64,000 bases of DNA from Gemmatimonadota bacterium (lineage in GTDB: Bacteria; Latescibacterota; UBA2968). The DNA is taken from assembly GCA_002727195.1 (NCBI GenBank), contig PBWH01000006.1, forward strand, positions 443,018 to 507,017. Reading direction: 5' to 3'. A model generated the notes under the pieces. It was not told where the DNA came from. It saw only the letters and a program-made list of their open reading frames with translations, and searched no databases. How positions within the stretch are numbered: the stretch's first letter is position 1; the number at the start of each line of letters is the position of its first letter. Positions 1-8,890 of the stretch are shown here, piece by piece. Made by a program: the position numbers and the translations under genes.

Positions 1-391
1 TGCACGAGAACATCGTGTCTCCCCCGATCGGGGGCACCTCCTGCGCATACAGGACCGATGCCATGGCCGGGATCTGGTCATAGGAATGATCCGTGTGCCA
101 CGAGCTGCCGATGTTCGACCGTTGGTCGGGTTCCTTCCGTACCTCCGCGATTTTGGGAAACCCTTCCAGTGGTTTGAAGAATCGGTTCACGTTGATTGTC
201 GACCATCGCTCCGCGAACGTGATGAATTGTTCCGATGTCAGGTATTGGCCACGGAAGAAAATGACACTGTGATCCCAGAAGGCCTGGCGAATCTGATTGA
301 AGGCGCCGTCGTCGAGGTTGGTGAGGTCGATGTCCGTGATCGTGGCCCCCAGCGAAGGAGACACGGGGTTGATGTTCATTTGTTCTTCCAT
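1..391 (-). CDS. TauD/TfdA-family dioxygenase, partial (C-terminus outside window)
   Basis: About 130 N-terminal residues are visible, reading leftward off the window. They begin MEEQMNINPVSPSLGATITD and contain ...QAFWDHSVIFFRGQ and SSWHTDHSY. That is the usual opening of Fe(II)/2-oxoglutarate dioxygenases of the TauD/TfdA family, where the HxD pair in WHTDHSY supplies two of the three iron ligands. The second His and the 2-oxoglutarate-binding Arg lie beyond the edge. Family members hydroxylate taurine, aryloxyalkanoates or similar small acids; the substrate cannot be told here. The start could be the ATG at 391 or the in-frame ATG at 379, which has a GGAAGAAC ribosome-binding-like sequence upstream. 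Confidence 0.85.
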   Translation of the reverse strand, partial: MEEQMNINPVSPSLGATITDIDLTNLDDGAFNQIRQAFWDHSVIFFRGQYLTSEQFITFAERWSTINVNRFFKPLEGFPKIAEVRKEPDQRSNIGSSWHTDHSYDQIPAMASVLYAQEVPPIGGDTMFSC

Positions 392-638
392 TTCTCGAGA
401 TCGGATCTGTCACCTCTGACCAGGGTGTCTACGGCAACGCCCGCAGTTCCAGCGTGTATGACAATCTCAGCGAAGCGTCCCGCCTCCAGATCGCAGTGAG
501 ATTGACATAGTACTGCACCCGAAGAATATTGCCAACACGATGACCACTTGTCGTCGTCGGTACTGGCGTGATGATCTGAATACCGCTCATCGCACAAGGT
601 TCGCCACGACGATCGTCTGCCTTGCGTAGGAGATAGAG

Positions 639-1565
639 ATGGCCATACCGGTCGTATTTGACACAGATATCGGTTCTGACATTGACGATACGTGGGCGCT
701 GGCGTTTCTGATGCGATGCCCGGAGCTCGATGTGAAGCTCGTGACCACAGATCGGGGACGGCCCGAGTATCGGGCGAAGCTGGCGTGTCAGATCCTGGAG
801 GCGGGGGGACGTCAGGATCTGCCCGTTGGTCTGGGGACCGAATGGGAGGGGAATACCGGGCAGACGCGCCAGGTGCCGTGTGCTGAAGGATACGAGCTGT
901 CCCAGTATGCGGGAGAGATCATCGAGGATGGTGTGCAGGCGATGATCGACACGATTCTTGGCTCTCCCGAGCCGATCACTGTGATCGCGATCGGGCCGCT
1001 GCCTACGATGCGGGCGGCCCTCGAACGAGAACCGAAGATCGCGGAGAACGCGCGGTTCATCGGGATGCACGGAAGTCTCAGACTTGGCCATAAACGAGAT
1101 CGAGACAATGTGATCGCGGAGGCGAACGTGGTGAACGATCCCAGGGCGGCGCAGACGGTATTCGACGCGCCGTGGCCCGTGACGATCGCGCCCCTCGACA
1201 CGTGTGGGATCGTGCAGCTGGAAGGGGAGAAGCATCAAGCCGTGGTAGAATCGGATGATCTGCTCGCGAAGGCGGTGATGGCCAACTACGCGACCTGGTG
1301 GATGCGGGGAAAGGGAGCTGAGTCAGATCCGGAGCTCTGGAAGCGCGAAAGCTCGATCCTGTTCGATACCGTCGCGGTCTATCTGGCGTTCGCCGAGGCG
1401 CTGCTCGAGATGGAGGATCTGCCCGTTCGGGTGACGGATGATGGGTTTACGCGGATCGACAATGACGCCAAGGTTCAGCGGTGCGCGACGGCGTGGAAGG
1501 ACCTGGGCGCGTTCGAGGATCTGCTGGTCGAACGGATTACGTCGGGAGGGGGACAAAATGGCTGA
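639..1565 (+). CDS. Inosine-uridine preferring nucleoside hydrolase family protein
   Basis: 308 residues, the normal length for the IU-nucleoside hydrolase family, cytoplasmic. The calcium-binding N-terminal motif FDTDIGSDIDD spans residues 7-17, with the DxDxxxDxDD spacing of the family. Further family landmarks are NVVNDPRAA near residue 165 and an Asp in LFDTVAVY near residue 243. In classical enzymes that Asp follows a catalytic His (HDP); here Phe stands in that place, so the leaving-group chemistry may differ and purine/pyrimidine specificity is uncertain. The stop overlaps the next gene by 8 bases, so the two are probably translationally coupled. The neighbour is an esterase, which suggests a scavenging or glycan role more than nucleotide salvage; that is inference. 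Confidence 0.85.
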   Translation: MAIPVVFDTDIGSDIDDTWALAFLMRCPELDVKLVTTDRGRPEYRAKLACQILEAGGRQDLPVGLGTEWEGNTGQTRQVPCAEGYELSQYAGEIIEDGVQAMIDTILGSPEPITVIAIGPLPTMRAALEREPKIAENARFIGMHGSLRLGHKRDRDNVIAEANVVNDPRAAQTVFDAPWPVTIAPLDTCGIVQLEGEKHQAVVESDDLLAKAVMANYATWWMRGKGAESDPELWKRESSILFDTVAVYLAFAEALLEMEDLPVRVTDDGFTRIDNDAKVQRCATAWKDLGAFEDLLVERITSGGGQNG

Positions 1566-3480
1566 TACGTCACTACCAAGGGACAGCCGACTCTATCGAT
1601 ACCGGCATATCGACAACGTCGTGCCACTTCCCAATTGGGGGACGCTTGCCCAGTGGAAGCGGCGTCGAACAGATATTCGTCGCCACCTCAAGCTGTCTGC
1701 GGGGCTGACCGAGGATACGATGCGATTCCGGCCAAAGGGACGCGTGGTTAAGCGCTTCCGGCACGAGGGGATCATCGTCGAGAACATCCGGATCGAGACG
1801 CTACCCGGGCTGTTCGTGATGGGAAACCTGTATCGACCTCAGAGCAAGAAGCCTGTTCCGGTCGTGTTGCATCCTCACGGGCACTCGATGAATGCTCGAA
1901 CGAACGTGTTCGATCTGTTTTCGACGCCTCATCGGGGCTTCAACACGGCGCTCAACGGAATGGCCGCCTTTACGTGGTCGATGATCGCGTATGAAAAGGA
2001 CGCGATGCAGATCCCGCACCGTGCGTATCTGACGGGTCCGGAGAAGGAAGTCTGCAATCTGCTGGGGCTGAGTACGTTCGGGCTTCAGCTCCACAACGGC
2101 ACGAAGGTGATCGACTACCTGTGCGGGCGGAAGGAAATTGACGCAAGGCGGGTGGGGTGCACGGGGGAGTCTGGCGGAGCAACACAGACGTATTACCTGG
2201 CTGCACTGGACGACCGGATCAAGGTGACGGCGCCGGCCGTGATGCTGTCGGGTCACTTCCAGGGGGGATGTGTCTGCGAGAACGCGCCGAACCTGCACCT
2301 CGAATACAGCACGCTAGATTACGCCGGTCTGATTGCACCACGTCCGATGTTCCTGACTGGCTGCACCGGCGACTGGACGCATCACATGAAGGACCGTGAA
2401 CTCGAATCGATGCGCGCACTTTACCGGCTCTATGATCGTGAGGATGCGCTGGACGGGTTCTACCAAGACGAACGGCACAACTACAACCGGGCGTCGCGGG
2501 AACACGTCTACGCCTGGATGAAGCGGTGGCTGCTGGACCCTTCGTTTACACACAGACGGGTCCCCGAGTCGAAGCTGCCGGTTCCCGAGTCCGAACAGCT
2601 CCTCGTGCATGACACGCCTGTCCCACCGGTGAAAGGCGCTATCCGGTCTACTCGTTCACTGATTCGGATGTGGTCCGACTTTCACCAACGTGCTGAGCCT
2701 GTCGAGGATATGCGCGCGCTGCTGGATCTAGATCTTCCCGCACGCTCCGATCTGCTCGTACGGAATCGGACGCCCAGACGTGCCTCGCGTGGGAAGCGGC
2801 TCAAAGACAATATGGTCGACTACGGTCGCTTTTCCGAAGACAGCCGGATCAAATGTCGATTCGTACTACCAGATGGAGGGAAGCCTACGGATCTGATCGT
2901 CGGGAACTGGGCCGAGTCGAAGTGGGAGCGATTCGTGTCGCATCCACCCGTCGGGGTGCAGAAGCGGATCGACGCCGGTCACGGTTTGATCGTGCCGCTT
3001 CTGTTTGCCCAGAGCCTGCCCGAGGATGTTCGCGACTACAGGGAGACCGTCGAGTCGAGTTATGTGTTCACGTCGTTCAACCCGACCCGGCACGCGGTTC
3101 AGGCCAGCGATATCGCGACAACCGTTCGGCTGGCCGAGGTCGAACTGGGTGTGCGGCCAACGGATCTACGGATCGTGGCTGAGCGCGGGATGGCACTGCT
3201 CTCTTTGATCGTGTGGGCTGCCCTGAGTGACGGCAAGCAGGTGGATGGGTTTGCCGGCGACTTCACCGGAATCGATTTCGAGAACCCGAATCACTGGAAA
3301 CGACAAGCGTATCTTCCGTTGGTCTTGAGGGGTGGGGGATTGCCAAGCCTGGCTCGGTTGGCGGGCCGAGGCAAAGGGGTTGCGAGCGGGGTGTCCCGAC
3401 ACCAGAGAGATCTGCTGCCTAAGGGGATCTGCGCTCGACAGAAGTCGATGAGTTTGGACGAGTTAGTCTCTCTGGAATAG
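1558..3480 (+). CDS. Acetyl-xylan-esterase-like alpha/beta hydrolase
   Basis: 640 residues from the ATG at 1558, which sits behind a strong GGAGGGGG and overlaps the preceding gene by 8 bases; an upstream in-frame ATG at 1438 lies inside that gene and is less likely. The N-terminal half is an alpha/beta hydrolase: HPHGHS near residue 104, nucleophile elbow GESGG with Ser near 204, and a plausible catalytic His in DERHNYN near 306. It resembles the acetyl xylan esterase (AXE1)/dienelactone hydrolase group common in polysaccharide-degrading bacteria. The C-terminal 280 residues do not match anything I recognise. No signal peptide is seen, so it probably acts in the cytoplasm. Terminator-like hairpin follows at about 3504. 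Confidence 0.75.
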   Translation: MADTSLPRDSRLYRYRHIDNVVPLPNWGTLAQWKRRRTDIRRHLKLSAGLTEDTMRFRPKGRVVKRFRHEGIIVENIRIETLPGLFVMGNLYRPQSKKPVPVVLHPHGHSMNARTNVFDLFSTPHRGFNTALNGMAAFTWSMIAYEKDAMQIPHRAYLTGPEKEVCNLLGLSTFGLQLHNGTKVIDYLCGRKEIDARRVGCTGESGGATQTYYLAALDDRIKVTAPAVMLSGHFQGGCVCENAPNLHLEYSTLDYAGLIAPRPMFLTGCTGDWTHHMKDRELESMRALYRLYDREDALDGFYQDERHNYNRASREHVYAWMKRWLLDPSFTHRRVPESKLPVPESEQLLVHDTPVPPVKGAIRSTRSLIRMWSDFHQRAEPVEDMRALLDLDLPARSDLLVRNRTPRRASRGKRLKDNMVDYGRFSEDSRIKCRFVLPDGGKPTDLIVGNWAESKWERFVSHPPVGVQKRIDAGHGLIVPLLFAQSLPEDVRDYRETVESSYVFTSFNPTRHAVQASDIATTVRLAEVELGVRPTDLRIVAERGMALLSLIVWAALSDGKQVDGFAGDFTGIDFENPNHWKRQAYLPLVLRGGGLPSLARLAGRGKGVASGVSRHQRDLLPKGICARQKSMSLDELVSLE

Positions 3481-3503
3481 GTTCTGCTACAAGCGATTAG
3501 GGA

Positions 3504-3533
3504 ACGGCTTGGGCTCGTGCTCAGGCCGTTTTC
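3504..3533 (+). terminator. Rho-independent terminator-like hairpin
   Basis: An 11-pair stem (ACGGCTTGGGC with GCTCAGGCCGT, wobble pairs allowed) with a 4-base loop is followed by a TTT run. It starts 24 bases after the stop of the esterase gene. Confidence 0.55.
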
Positions 3534-3562
3534 GCGTTGTAAAAGAACGGCAATTTTGAAAA

Positions 3563-3578
3563 GTGCCCTCGAGGGCAC
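3563..3578. promoter_or_regulatory. Perfect 16-bp palindrome, possible operator
   Basis: GTGCCCTC is followed directly by GAGGGCAC, a perfect dyad with a central CG, lying in the 220-bp spacer about 120 bases before the Gfo/Idh/MocA gene. Palindromes of this length with a central CG are typical of LacI-type regulator sites. No regulator is encoded next to it. Confidence 0.35.
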
Positions 3579-3700
3579 AATTATCGTGAGGAGCCCTGAA
3601 TCCGTAGGGTTTTGGCTTTACGGAGCGCGGGTCTATCACGACATTGGACGGGCCGAAATCGGAAGAATTTGGACCGTAAGTTGACGTGCAGGAGGATGTT

Positions 3701-4732
3701 ATGAGCGATTTGAAAGTCGGCATCGTTGGGATGGGCTGGGTGGCCGGCGCCCACATCGAGACGTTCAGGAATGTAGAAGGGGCAGATGTGACTGCCGTTT
3801 GCTCTCGTCGCGAGCTGGACGAGAAAGAACTCGAAGCCCAATTCGGGACGCCAATCAAGGTCTACAATGATTATGCCCGGATGGTCGCGGACGTCGATAT
3901 CCTAGACGTGTGTACGCCACATCCGATGCATCCGGAACAGTCGATCGCGGCTGCGGAAGCCGGCAAGCACGTGCTGATCGAGAAGCCGATTTCGATCGAC
4001 TGGGAGAGCGCGAAGTCGGTTCGTGACGCGATCCACAAGGCAGAGGTGAAGTCGTGCGTGTGTTTCGAGGTCCGGTTTTGCGGTCAGTTCGTGATGACGA
4101 AGTCCGTGATCGATCAAGGCCTGCTGGGCGACATCCACTACGGCGAGGTCGATTACTACCACGGTATCGGCCCCTGGTATGGTCAGTACGCCTGGAACAT
4201 CAAGAAGGATATGGGTGGGAGCAGTCTGTTGACGGCCGGCTGTCACGCATTGGACGCCCTCCTGATGTGCATGGGTAGCGAGGTGGAAGAGGTTACGAGT
4301 TATGAGACGACTAGCTCGAGCGACCACTTCACCCCGTACGAGTACGCCACGACGAGCGTGACGATTCTCAAGTTCAAGAATGGTGGGGTGGGTAAGTGCG
4401 CCTCCGTCGTTGATTGTCTCCAGCCCTACTACTTCCACACCCATCTCGTGGGCAGCGAAGGCAGTCTACTGGACAACAAATTCTATTCGGCCAAGATCGG
4501 CGGGATCACGAAGGACAAGTGGTCGATGCTGGATGCGCCGTTGATCGATTCAGGTGATGTGAACGATCACCCCTATCAGCCGCAATTCCAGGAGTTCGTG
4601 AACAGCATCAACAATGGCACGACGATGCCGTTGACCGACTTCGACACGGCCTTCGAGTCGCATCGGGTGGTGTTCGCGGCTGATCGTTCGGCGGCGGAGG
4701 GGCGGACGGTAAAGATCTCGGAGATGGTCTGA
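3701..4732 (+). CDS. Gfo/Idh/MocA family oxidoreductase
   Basis: 343 residues. The start ATG at 3701 has an AGGAGG six bases upstream; an in-frame ATG 15 bases earlier overlaps that site and is rejected. The Rossmann motif [13 protein letters not shown] opens the protein (residues 6-18) and IEKPIS near residue 98 carries the family's conserved EKP lysine. [17 protein letters not shown] in the middle supplies the usual catalytic GxHxxD-type His. Members oxidise or epimerise sugars and inositols with NAD(P). The downstream uronate-dehydrogenase-like gene suggests a sugar-acid substrate. Cytoplasmic. Confidence 0.88.
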   Translation: MSDLKVGIVGMGWVAGAHIETFRNVEGADVTAVCSRRELDEKELEAQFGTPIKVYNDYARMVADVDILDVCTPHPMHPEQSIAAAEAGKHVLIEKPISIDWESAKSVRDAIHKAEVKSCVCFEVRFCGQFVMTKSVIDQGLLGDIHYGEVDYYHGIGPWYGQYAWNIKKDMGGSSLLTAGCHALDALLMCMGSEVEEVTSYETTSSSDHFTPYEYATTSVTILKFKNGGVGKCASVVDCLQPYYFHTHLVGSEGSLLDNKFYSAKIGGITKDKWSMLDAPLIDSGDVNDHPYQPQFQEFVNSINNGTTMPLTDFDTAFESHRVVFAADRSAAEGRTVKISEMV

Positions 4733-4738
4733 CTTGTT

Positions 4739-4767
4739 CGTTCCTGGTCCAGAGCTTGGGAACGAGG
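4739..4767 (+). repeat. Short palindromic repeat (GTTCC...GGGAACGAGG type), copy 1
   Basis: Arms CGTTCC and GGGAACG flank a short spacer, and the element ends GAACGAGG. A second copy with the same arms and the same downstream GAGG lies at 36950-36977. Both sit directly in front of a start codon, so the right end doubles as the ribosome binding region. Confidence 0.6.
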
Positions 4768-4772
4768 TATAT

Positions 4773-5525
4773 ATGGCACGATACAAACACATCGGAGTCA
4801 CGGGGGCGAACGGGAAGGTCGGACGCGTTCTCGTCGATGGCCTGAGGGACGAGTACGACGTCACGGCCCTCACGCGTCGTGAGGTCGATTTCCCGTCCAC
4901 TGTGGTTTCGCTTAGCGATCGAGAAGCGCTAGCCGAGGCCCTATCCGGTATCGAAGCGCTGATTCACCTCGGCGCCGATCCCAGCCCGACCTCGGGGTGG
5001 GAGAGTATCCGGGACAACAACATCGATGCGACCTACAACGTGTTCGACGCGTGCGTGACGGCCGGTGTGAAGCGAATGATCTTCGCCTCCACGAATCACA
5101 CGATGCACGGTCACACGATCAAGACGACACCGGAGACGCTCGATCCGGCTAAGACTGTGCAGCGGAAGCTGACGGATCCTGTCAACCCGGATTCGCTTTA
5201 CGCTGTGTCCAAGCTGTTTGGCGAGCAGATCGGGAAGCTCTACAGCGAGCAGCACGGGCTCGAGTTCGTGGGTATGCGGATCGGGTGGATGATCGCGGAG
5301 AACGATCCTAGCACGAAGAAGGGGACTTCTGCCGAGGACTATATGCGGGCGATGTGGCTGAGTCACCGGGACTGTATAGCGGCACACAAAAGGGCTATCG
5401 AGGTCGATACGCTGTATCTCCTGGCCTATGTGGTTAGCAACAACGATCGGAGGGTGTTCGACCTGGAGGAGACGGAGGAGACGTTGGGATACAAGCCGGT
5501 GGATAATTCGGAGGCGTACTGGTAG
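4773..5525 (+). CDS. Uronate dehydrogenase-like NAD-dependent epimerase/dehydratase
   Basis: 250 residues, extended SDR fold. TGANGKVG at the N-terminus is the nucleotide-binding GxxGxxG, IFASTNHTMHG resembles the substrate-binding SSNH segment of bacterial uronate dehydrogenases, and PDSLYAVSKLFGE holds the catalytic YxxxK. These three segments together fit Udh, which oxidises D-galacturonate or D-glucuronate to the aldarolactone, better than a generic epimerase. Length is close to the 265 residues usual for Udh. I chose ATG 4773 because GAGG lies just upstream and the residues before it derive from the palindromic repeat. A lactonase and a KDG-type aldolase in the same region would continue the pathway. 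Confidence 0.75.
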   Translation: MARYKHIGVTGANGKVGRVLVDGLRDEYDVTALTRREVDFPSTVVSLSDREALAEALSGIEALIHLGADPSPTSGWESIRDNNIDATYNVFDACVTAGVKRMIFASTNHTMHGHTIKTTPETLDPAKTVQRKLTDPVNPDSLYAVSKLFGEQIGKLYSEQHGLEFVGMRIGWMIAENDPSTKKGTSAEDYMRAMWLSHRDCIAAHKRAIEVDTLYLLAYVVSNNDRRVFDLEETEETLGYKPVDNSEAYW

Positions 5526-5590
5526 GACCGGCCTCTTGCTGAGAGCTTGCCGAGTAGGCCCAACATTCTGCGAACTTAGTCCAGAACCCG

Positions 5591-5623
5591 GAGAGATCCT
5601 TCGACCTTCGGTCTCAGGATGAC
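5591..5623 (+). repeat. Small imperfect palindromic intergenic repeat
   Basis: ATCCT..GACC and GGTC..AGGAT form a stem with one internal 2x2 mismatch and a TTC loop. This closely resembles the widespread intergenic element reading GATCCTTCG...CTCAGGATGAC found in many bacterial phyla. It ends four bases before the start codon of the aldo/keto reductase. Confidence 0.5.
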
Positions 5624-5626
5624 GAT

Positions 5627-6595
5627 ATGCGTACAAAGACATTAGGCAGGACGGGATTGGAGGTCCCCATCGTTGGGTTGGGGACCGTGTTTATTGGTGG
5701 TCAGCTGGAAGGTGGATCGCCCGGTCAGCTGGATGAAGGGCGTGGTGTGGCAACCGTCGAGGCGGCGATAAGGGCGGGCTGTACCCTGATCGATACGGCG
5801 CCGTTGTATGGCGGGACGGTAAGCGAGTCGATCATCGGTGAAGCGCTGCGGGCGAATCCTGATCTGGCCAAAGAGGTGATCGTGACGACGAAGGTCGGGC
5901 GGCTGTCAGAGGGGCGCGACTACAGTTACGACGCCGTGATGCGGAGTGTCGAGGGGAGTCAGGCACGCCTCGGGCTGGACCGGTTCGAGATCCTGTATGT
6001 CCACGACGCGATGGGGGTGCCCGTCGAGGAAGTGGTGGGGAAGGGCCGTGCGGTCGGCGCGCTCCGAAAGCTGCAGGACGAAGGTGTGGTCGGTTACATC
6101 GGGAGCGCGGCGAATGATCCGGATGCGAACGGCCCGTTTATCGAGACGGGCGAGTTCGATGTGGCTGTCGTGCCGGACGCGTGGAGTCTGCTGAACCAGA
6201 GCGCGAATCGCTACATCTTTCCGGCTGTCGAGAAGCACAGCGTGGGCATCGCGCTGGCGACGCCGATCGAACGCGGACTGCTGGCGACCGGACCCATCGA
6301 GAGTGCGGACTATCTCAACCGAAACTTCACTCCCGAGATTCTCGAGCACGCGGGGAAGATCAAGACGGTCTGTGAAGATCACGGGGTGCCGATGGTGGCG
6401 GCTGCTCTGCAGTGGTGCGTAAGACATCCGCTCGTGGCGACCACCATACCGGGGGCTCGGACGGCGGACGAGGCAGCTCAGAATATGGCGGCAGGGAATC
6501 TGGATCTAGATGATGCGTTCTGGGCGGATCTGGAGCCGCTGGTGAAGGACTTCTACGAGGATGGGTATATCAAGGCGGCACTGCCCAGAGTCTAG
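5627..6595 (+). CDS. Aldo/keto reductase
   Basis: 322 residues, standard AKR length. The catalytic tetrad is visible: Asp and Tyr in LIDTAPLYGG (about residues 50-58), Lys in VTTKVGR (about 86) and His in ILYVHDAMG (about 126). The sequence resembles the L-fucose/D-threo-aldose 1-dehydrogenase branch, which oxidises free sugars to lactones with NAD(P). That would match the downstream lactonase. No ribosome binding site is obvious because a repeat abuts the start codon. Confidence 0.85.
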   Translation: MRTKTLGRTGLEVPIVGLGTVFIGGQLEGGSPGQLDEGRGVATVEAAIRAGCTLIDTAPLYGGTVSESIIGEALRANPDLAKEVIVTTKVGRLSEGRDYSYDAVMRSVEGSQARLGLDRFEILYVHDAMGVPVEEVVGKGRAVGALRKLQDEGVVGYIGSAANDPDANGPFIETGEFDVAVVPDAWSLLNQSANRYIFPAVEKHSVGIALATPIERGLLATGPIESADYLNRNFTPEILEHAGKIKTVCEDHGVPMVAAALQWCVRHPLVATTIPGARTADEAAQNMAAGNLDLDDAFWADLEPLVKDFYEDGYIKAALPRV

Positions 6596-6942
6596 AGGGA
6601 AGAGTTCCGTGTCTACGCACTTCGTGCTCCGTCGGCGCAGGCAGGGTGAGGCCAAGGAAAATCCAGATTTCAGGGGTTCCGCTTTGCTGGTAACCCGGGG
6701 CTTCCCCTCTCTTAAGAAAGTGGGAGAGGGATACTTGCGAGGAGGGGGTTGCGCTCGCAAGATGGGTGGGAGCTGGGATCTCGTTTTTGCCGACTGGATC
6801 TGGTTTCCGGGTGATGGTCACGGGATCCCGGTCTCCGATTGATCCTGAAGTGGTATGAAGGTGATGTGAGAAGAATCGCTTTGGTGTTGTCTGCTTGGCC
6901 TGTCTGGCATGGCACGGCATAGGACAGAAGAAGGGAGTACAG
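6596..6942. other. 347-bp spacer with two hairpin repeats
   Basis: No coding sequence is recognisable. Two inverted repeats stand out. One pairs CCCCTCTC (6704-6711) with GAGAGGG (6724-6730). The other is a perfect 8-bp dyad, CTTGCGAG (6734-6741) with CTCGCAAG (6754-6761). The first is the same CCCTCTC/GAGAGG type as a hairpin at 11856. The last 20 bases carry GAAGAAGGGAG, the ribosome binding site of the lactonase. Confidence 0.5.
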
Positions 6943-7953
6943 ATGAATTATCACGTTTACGTATCGAACGCGGGCAGCAGCTACTTCTCGAAATTCCTTT
7001 TAGATACCGAGACTGGGGCTCTGACGCAGGAAGACAATATCGCGTTGGATGCTGAGCCGGGGGCCGTTGCCACGAGTGCGGACGGTTCTCTGCTCTATGT
7101 GTGTCTGCGTAAAGAGAAGACCTACCAGAGCTTTCAGGTTAACAAGGTTACGGGTCAACTGTCGCCGCTCAACAAGGCGACTGTGGACGACGGTGGCCCT
7201 TACCTGAAGATCGACAACACGGACCGGTTTCTGCTGGCGACTTACTACGGCGCAGGAGCTGTGAGTGTGCACGCGCTGAACGAGGACGGATCGATCGGTG
7301 ATCAGCTCCAGTGGATCGAGACAGAGGAACACGCCCACAGCATCCAGCTGGATCGGTCGAACAGCTACGCCTATGTGCCGCACACGAACCCCCCGAACGC
7401 CATTTACCAGTTCAAGTTTGACGAGAAGACAGGTGCACTGTCGGCGAATGATCCACGCAAGATCCAACCAGAAACACCTGAGGGACCGCGTCACTTCGTG
7501 TTCCACCCGAGCAAGGACTACCTCTGGTCGGTCAACGAGAACGGGAGTACGGTCAGCGCGCATCACTTCGACCCGGCTACTGGTAAGCTGATCTCCTTCC
7601 AGGTGATCTCGACGCTTCCGGATGATTTCGACGGGGAGAACAACTCGACGGCTGAGATCCGGATGACGCAGGATGGAAAGTATCTGTATGCGTCGAATCG
7701 CGGACACGACAGCTTGGCTATCTTTGCCGTCGGTGACGATGGAACGCTGACCGCAAAGGGGCATCAGCCGACGGAGGAGACTCCGCGCTACTTCGACCTG
7801 GACCCGACGGGGGCCTACATCCTGTCACTCGGCCAGGGATCGGGCCGGATGGCGACGTATCGGATCAACCATGACGACGGATCGCTCGTCCCGATGGCGA
7901 CGTATGAGGTCGGGGAGTCGCCGTTGTGGATTCAGTTTGTTGCGAAAGAATAG
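6943..7953 (+). CDS. Lactonase family (seven-bladed beta-propeller) protein
   Basis: 336 residues from the ATG at 6943, chosen over an earlier in-frame ATG because GAAGGGAG precedes it. The protein has repeated blades of the form YVSNAGSSYFSKFLLDTETGALT, YAYVPHTNP, PRHFVFHP and YLYASNRGHDSLAIF. The NRGHDS/PRHFxFHP pair is a hallmark of the 6-phosphogluconolactonase-type propeller (lactonase_7/Pgl, PF10282). Such enzymes hydrolyse sugar-acid lactones. No signal peptide. Lying after uronate dehydrogenase- and aldose dehydrogenase-like genes, it probably opens the lactone they make. Confidence 0.85.
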   Translation: MNYHVYVSNAGSSYFSKFLLDTETGALTQEDNIALDAEPGAVATSADGSLLYVCLRKEKTYQSFQVNKVTGQLSPLNKATVDDGGPYLKIDNTDRFLLATYYGAGAVSVHALNEDGSIGDQLQWIETEEHAHSIQLDRSNSYAYVPHTNPPNAIYQFKFDEKTGALSANDPRKIQPETPEGPRHFVFHPSKDYLWSVNENGSTVSAHHFDPATGKLISFQVISTLPDDFDGENNSTAEIRMTQDGKYLYASNRGHDSLAIFAVGDDGTLTAKGHQPTEETPRYFDLDPTGAYILSLGQGSGRMATYRINHDDGSLVPMATYEVGESPLWIQFVAKE

Positions 7954-8030
7954 AGGAGTTCCAGATTTAAGACTCCTATGCCGAAGTCTTCGGAGACTAG
8001 GGGGGCAAAGCTTAAGGGGGCATTTGAGGC

Positions 8031-8882
8031 ATGTATCTACTCTCATATTTCAGGACGGAATCTGAGGCGCTTCATCTGGCTCTGAGCGAGGACGGGTTCA
8101 CATTCGAGGCTGTGAATGGGAACCTGGCGGTTCTCGAGGCGACGGAGCAGACAGGGACAATGCGGGATCCGTTCCTGTTCCAGGATCAGGATGGGCTGTT
8201 CCATTTGTTGGCGACAGACGGTTGGAGAGGCTCCTCGTTGGCACACGCTACCACCGAGGATCTGATCTTCTGGTCGGAACAGCGGACAATTCCGGTGATG
8301 GAGACAATCCCGGGGACCCGTAACGTATGGGCGCCCGAGGTCTTCTATGGGATTGAAGACGGACAGTATCGCATCATCTGGTCATCGACGGTCGATACCT
8401 CCGAGACCGAGCGTGTTCGTGATCATCGTATTTGGGCATGTAATACGATAGACTTCGAAACCTTTTCGGATTCCTACCTTTTTTTCGACCCCGGATACAA
8501 CGTGATTGACGCGACTGTGGTCGGGTATGGCGATGTCTACCTGATGGCGTTCAAGGACGAGCGGGGAGAGAACCGTGTCGATACAGACTACAAGGCCATT
8601 CGAACTGCGATTTCGCTGGTCCCGGGTGGTCCGTTCGAGGCGGTGTCGGGTCTCGTGACACCGGCTCCCGTAGAAGGACCGACGATCTACCGGAAGGATA
8701 ACCTCTGGGTGATGCTCTACGACCACTTCCTGGAAGATCGCTACGGGGTATCGGTCAGCAAGGATGGGAGACAGTGGACGGTATCGGAGGTCGAGGTCGT
8801 GTTGCCGGAGGGCCTGCGCCATGGAAGCGTAATCGAGGTCTCAAAAGAGATAGCAGATAGGCTCAAGAGTCATTTCGGATAG
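8031..8882 (+). CDS. Glycoside hydrolase, GH43-like five-bladed propeller
   Basis: 283 residues, single domain, no signal peptide. GH43-type landmarks are a TMRDPFLFQ segment with candidate base Asp near residue 46, NVWAPEVFY near 100, DATVVGYGDVYLMAFKDE with a middle acidic residue, and PVEGPTIYRKDNLWVMLYD with the candidate acid Glu near 214. Such enzymes remove arabinose, xylose or galactose side groups. The lack of an export signal implies it acts on imported oligosaccharides. The next gene starts 8 bases after the stop, so they are probably cotranscribed. Confidence 0.75.
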   Translation: MYLLSYFRTESEALHLALSEDGFTFEAVNGNLAVLEATEQTGTMRDPFLFQDQDGLFHLLATDGWRGSSLAHATTEDLIFWSEQRTIPVMETIPGTRNVWAPEVFYGIEDGQYRIIWSSTVDTSETERVRDHRIWACNTIDFETFSDSYLFFDPGYNVIDATVVGYGDVYLMAFKDERGENRVDTDYKAIRTAISLVPGGPFEAVSGLVTPAPVEGPTIYRKDNLWVMLYDHFLEDRYGVSVSKDGRQWTVSEVEVVLPEGLRHGSVIEVSKEIADRLKSHFG

Positions 8883-8890
8883 GGGGACGT

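Noticed and set aside
86..499. Plus-strand frame of 137 codons at the window start
   Set aside because: It opposes the TauD-type gene, whose protein sequence is clearly conserved.
429..1238. Long open frame (269 codons) on the minus strand opposite the nucleoside hydrolase
   Set aside because: Arg/His/Asp-rich composition without motifs; it is the antisense of a convincingly conserved gene and results from GC-rich codon use.
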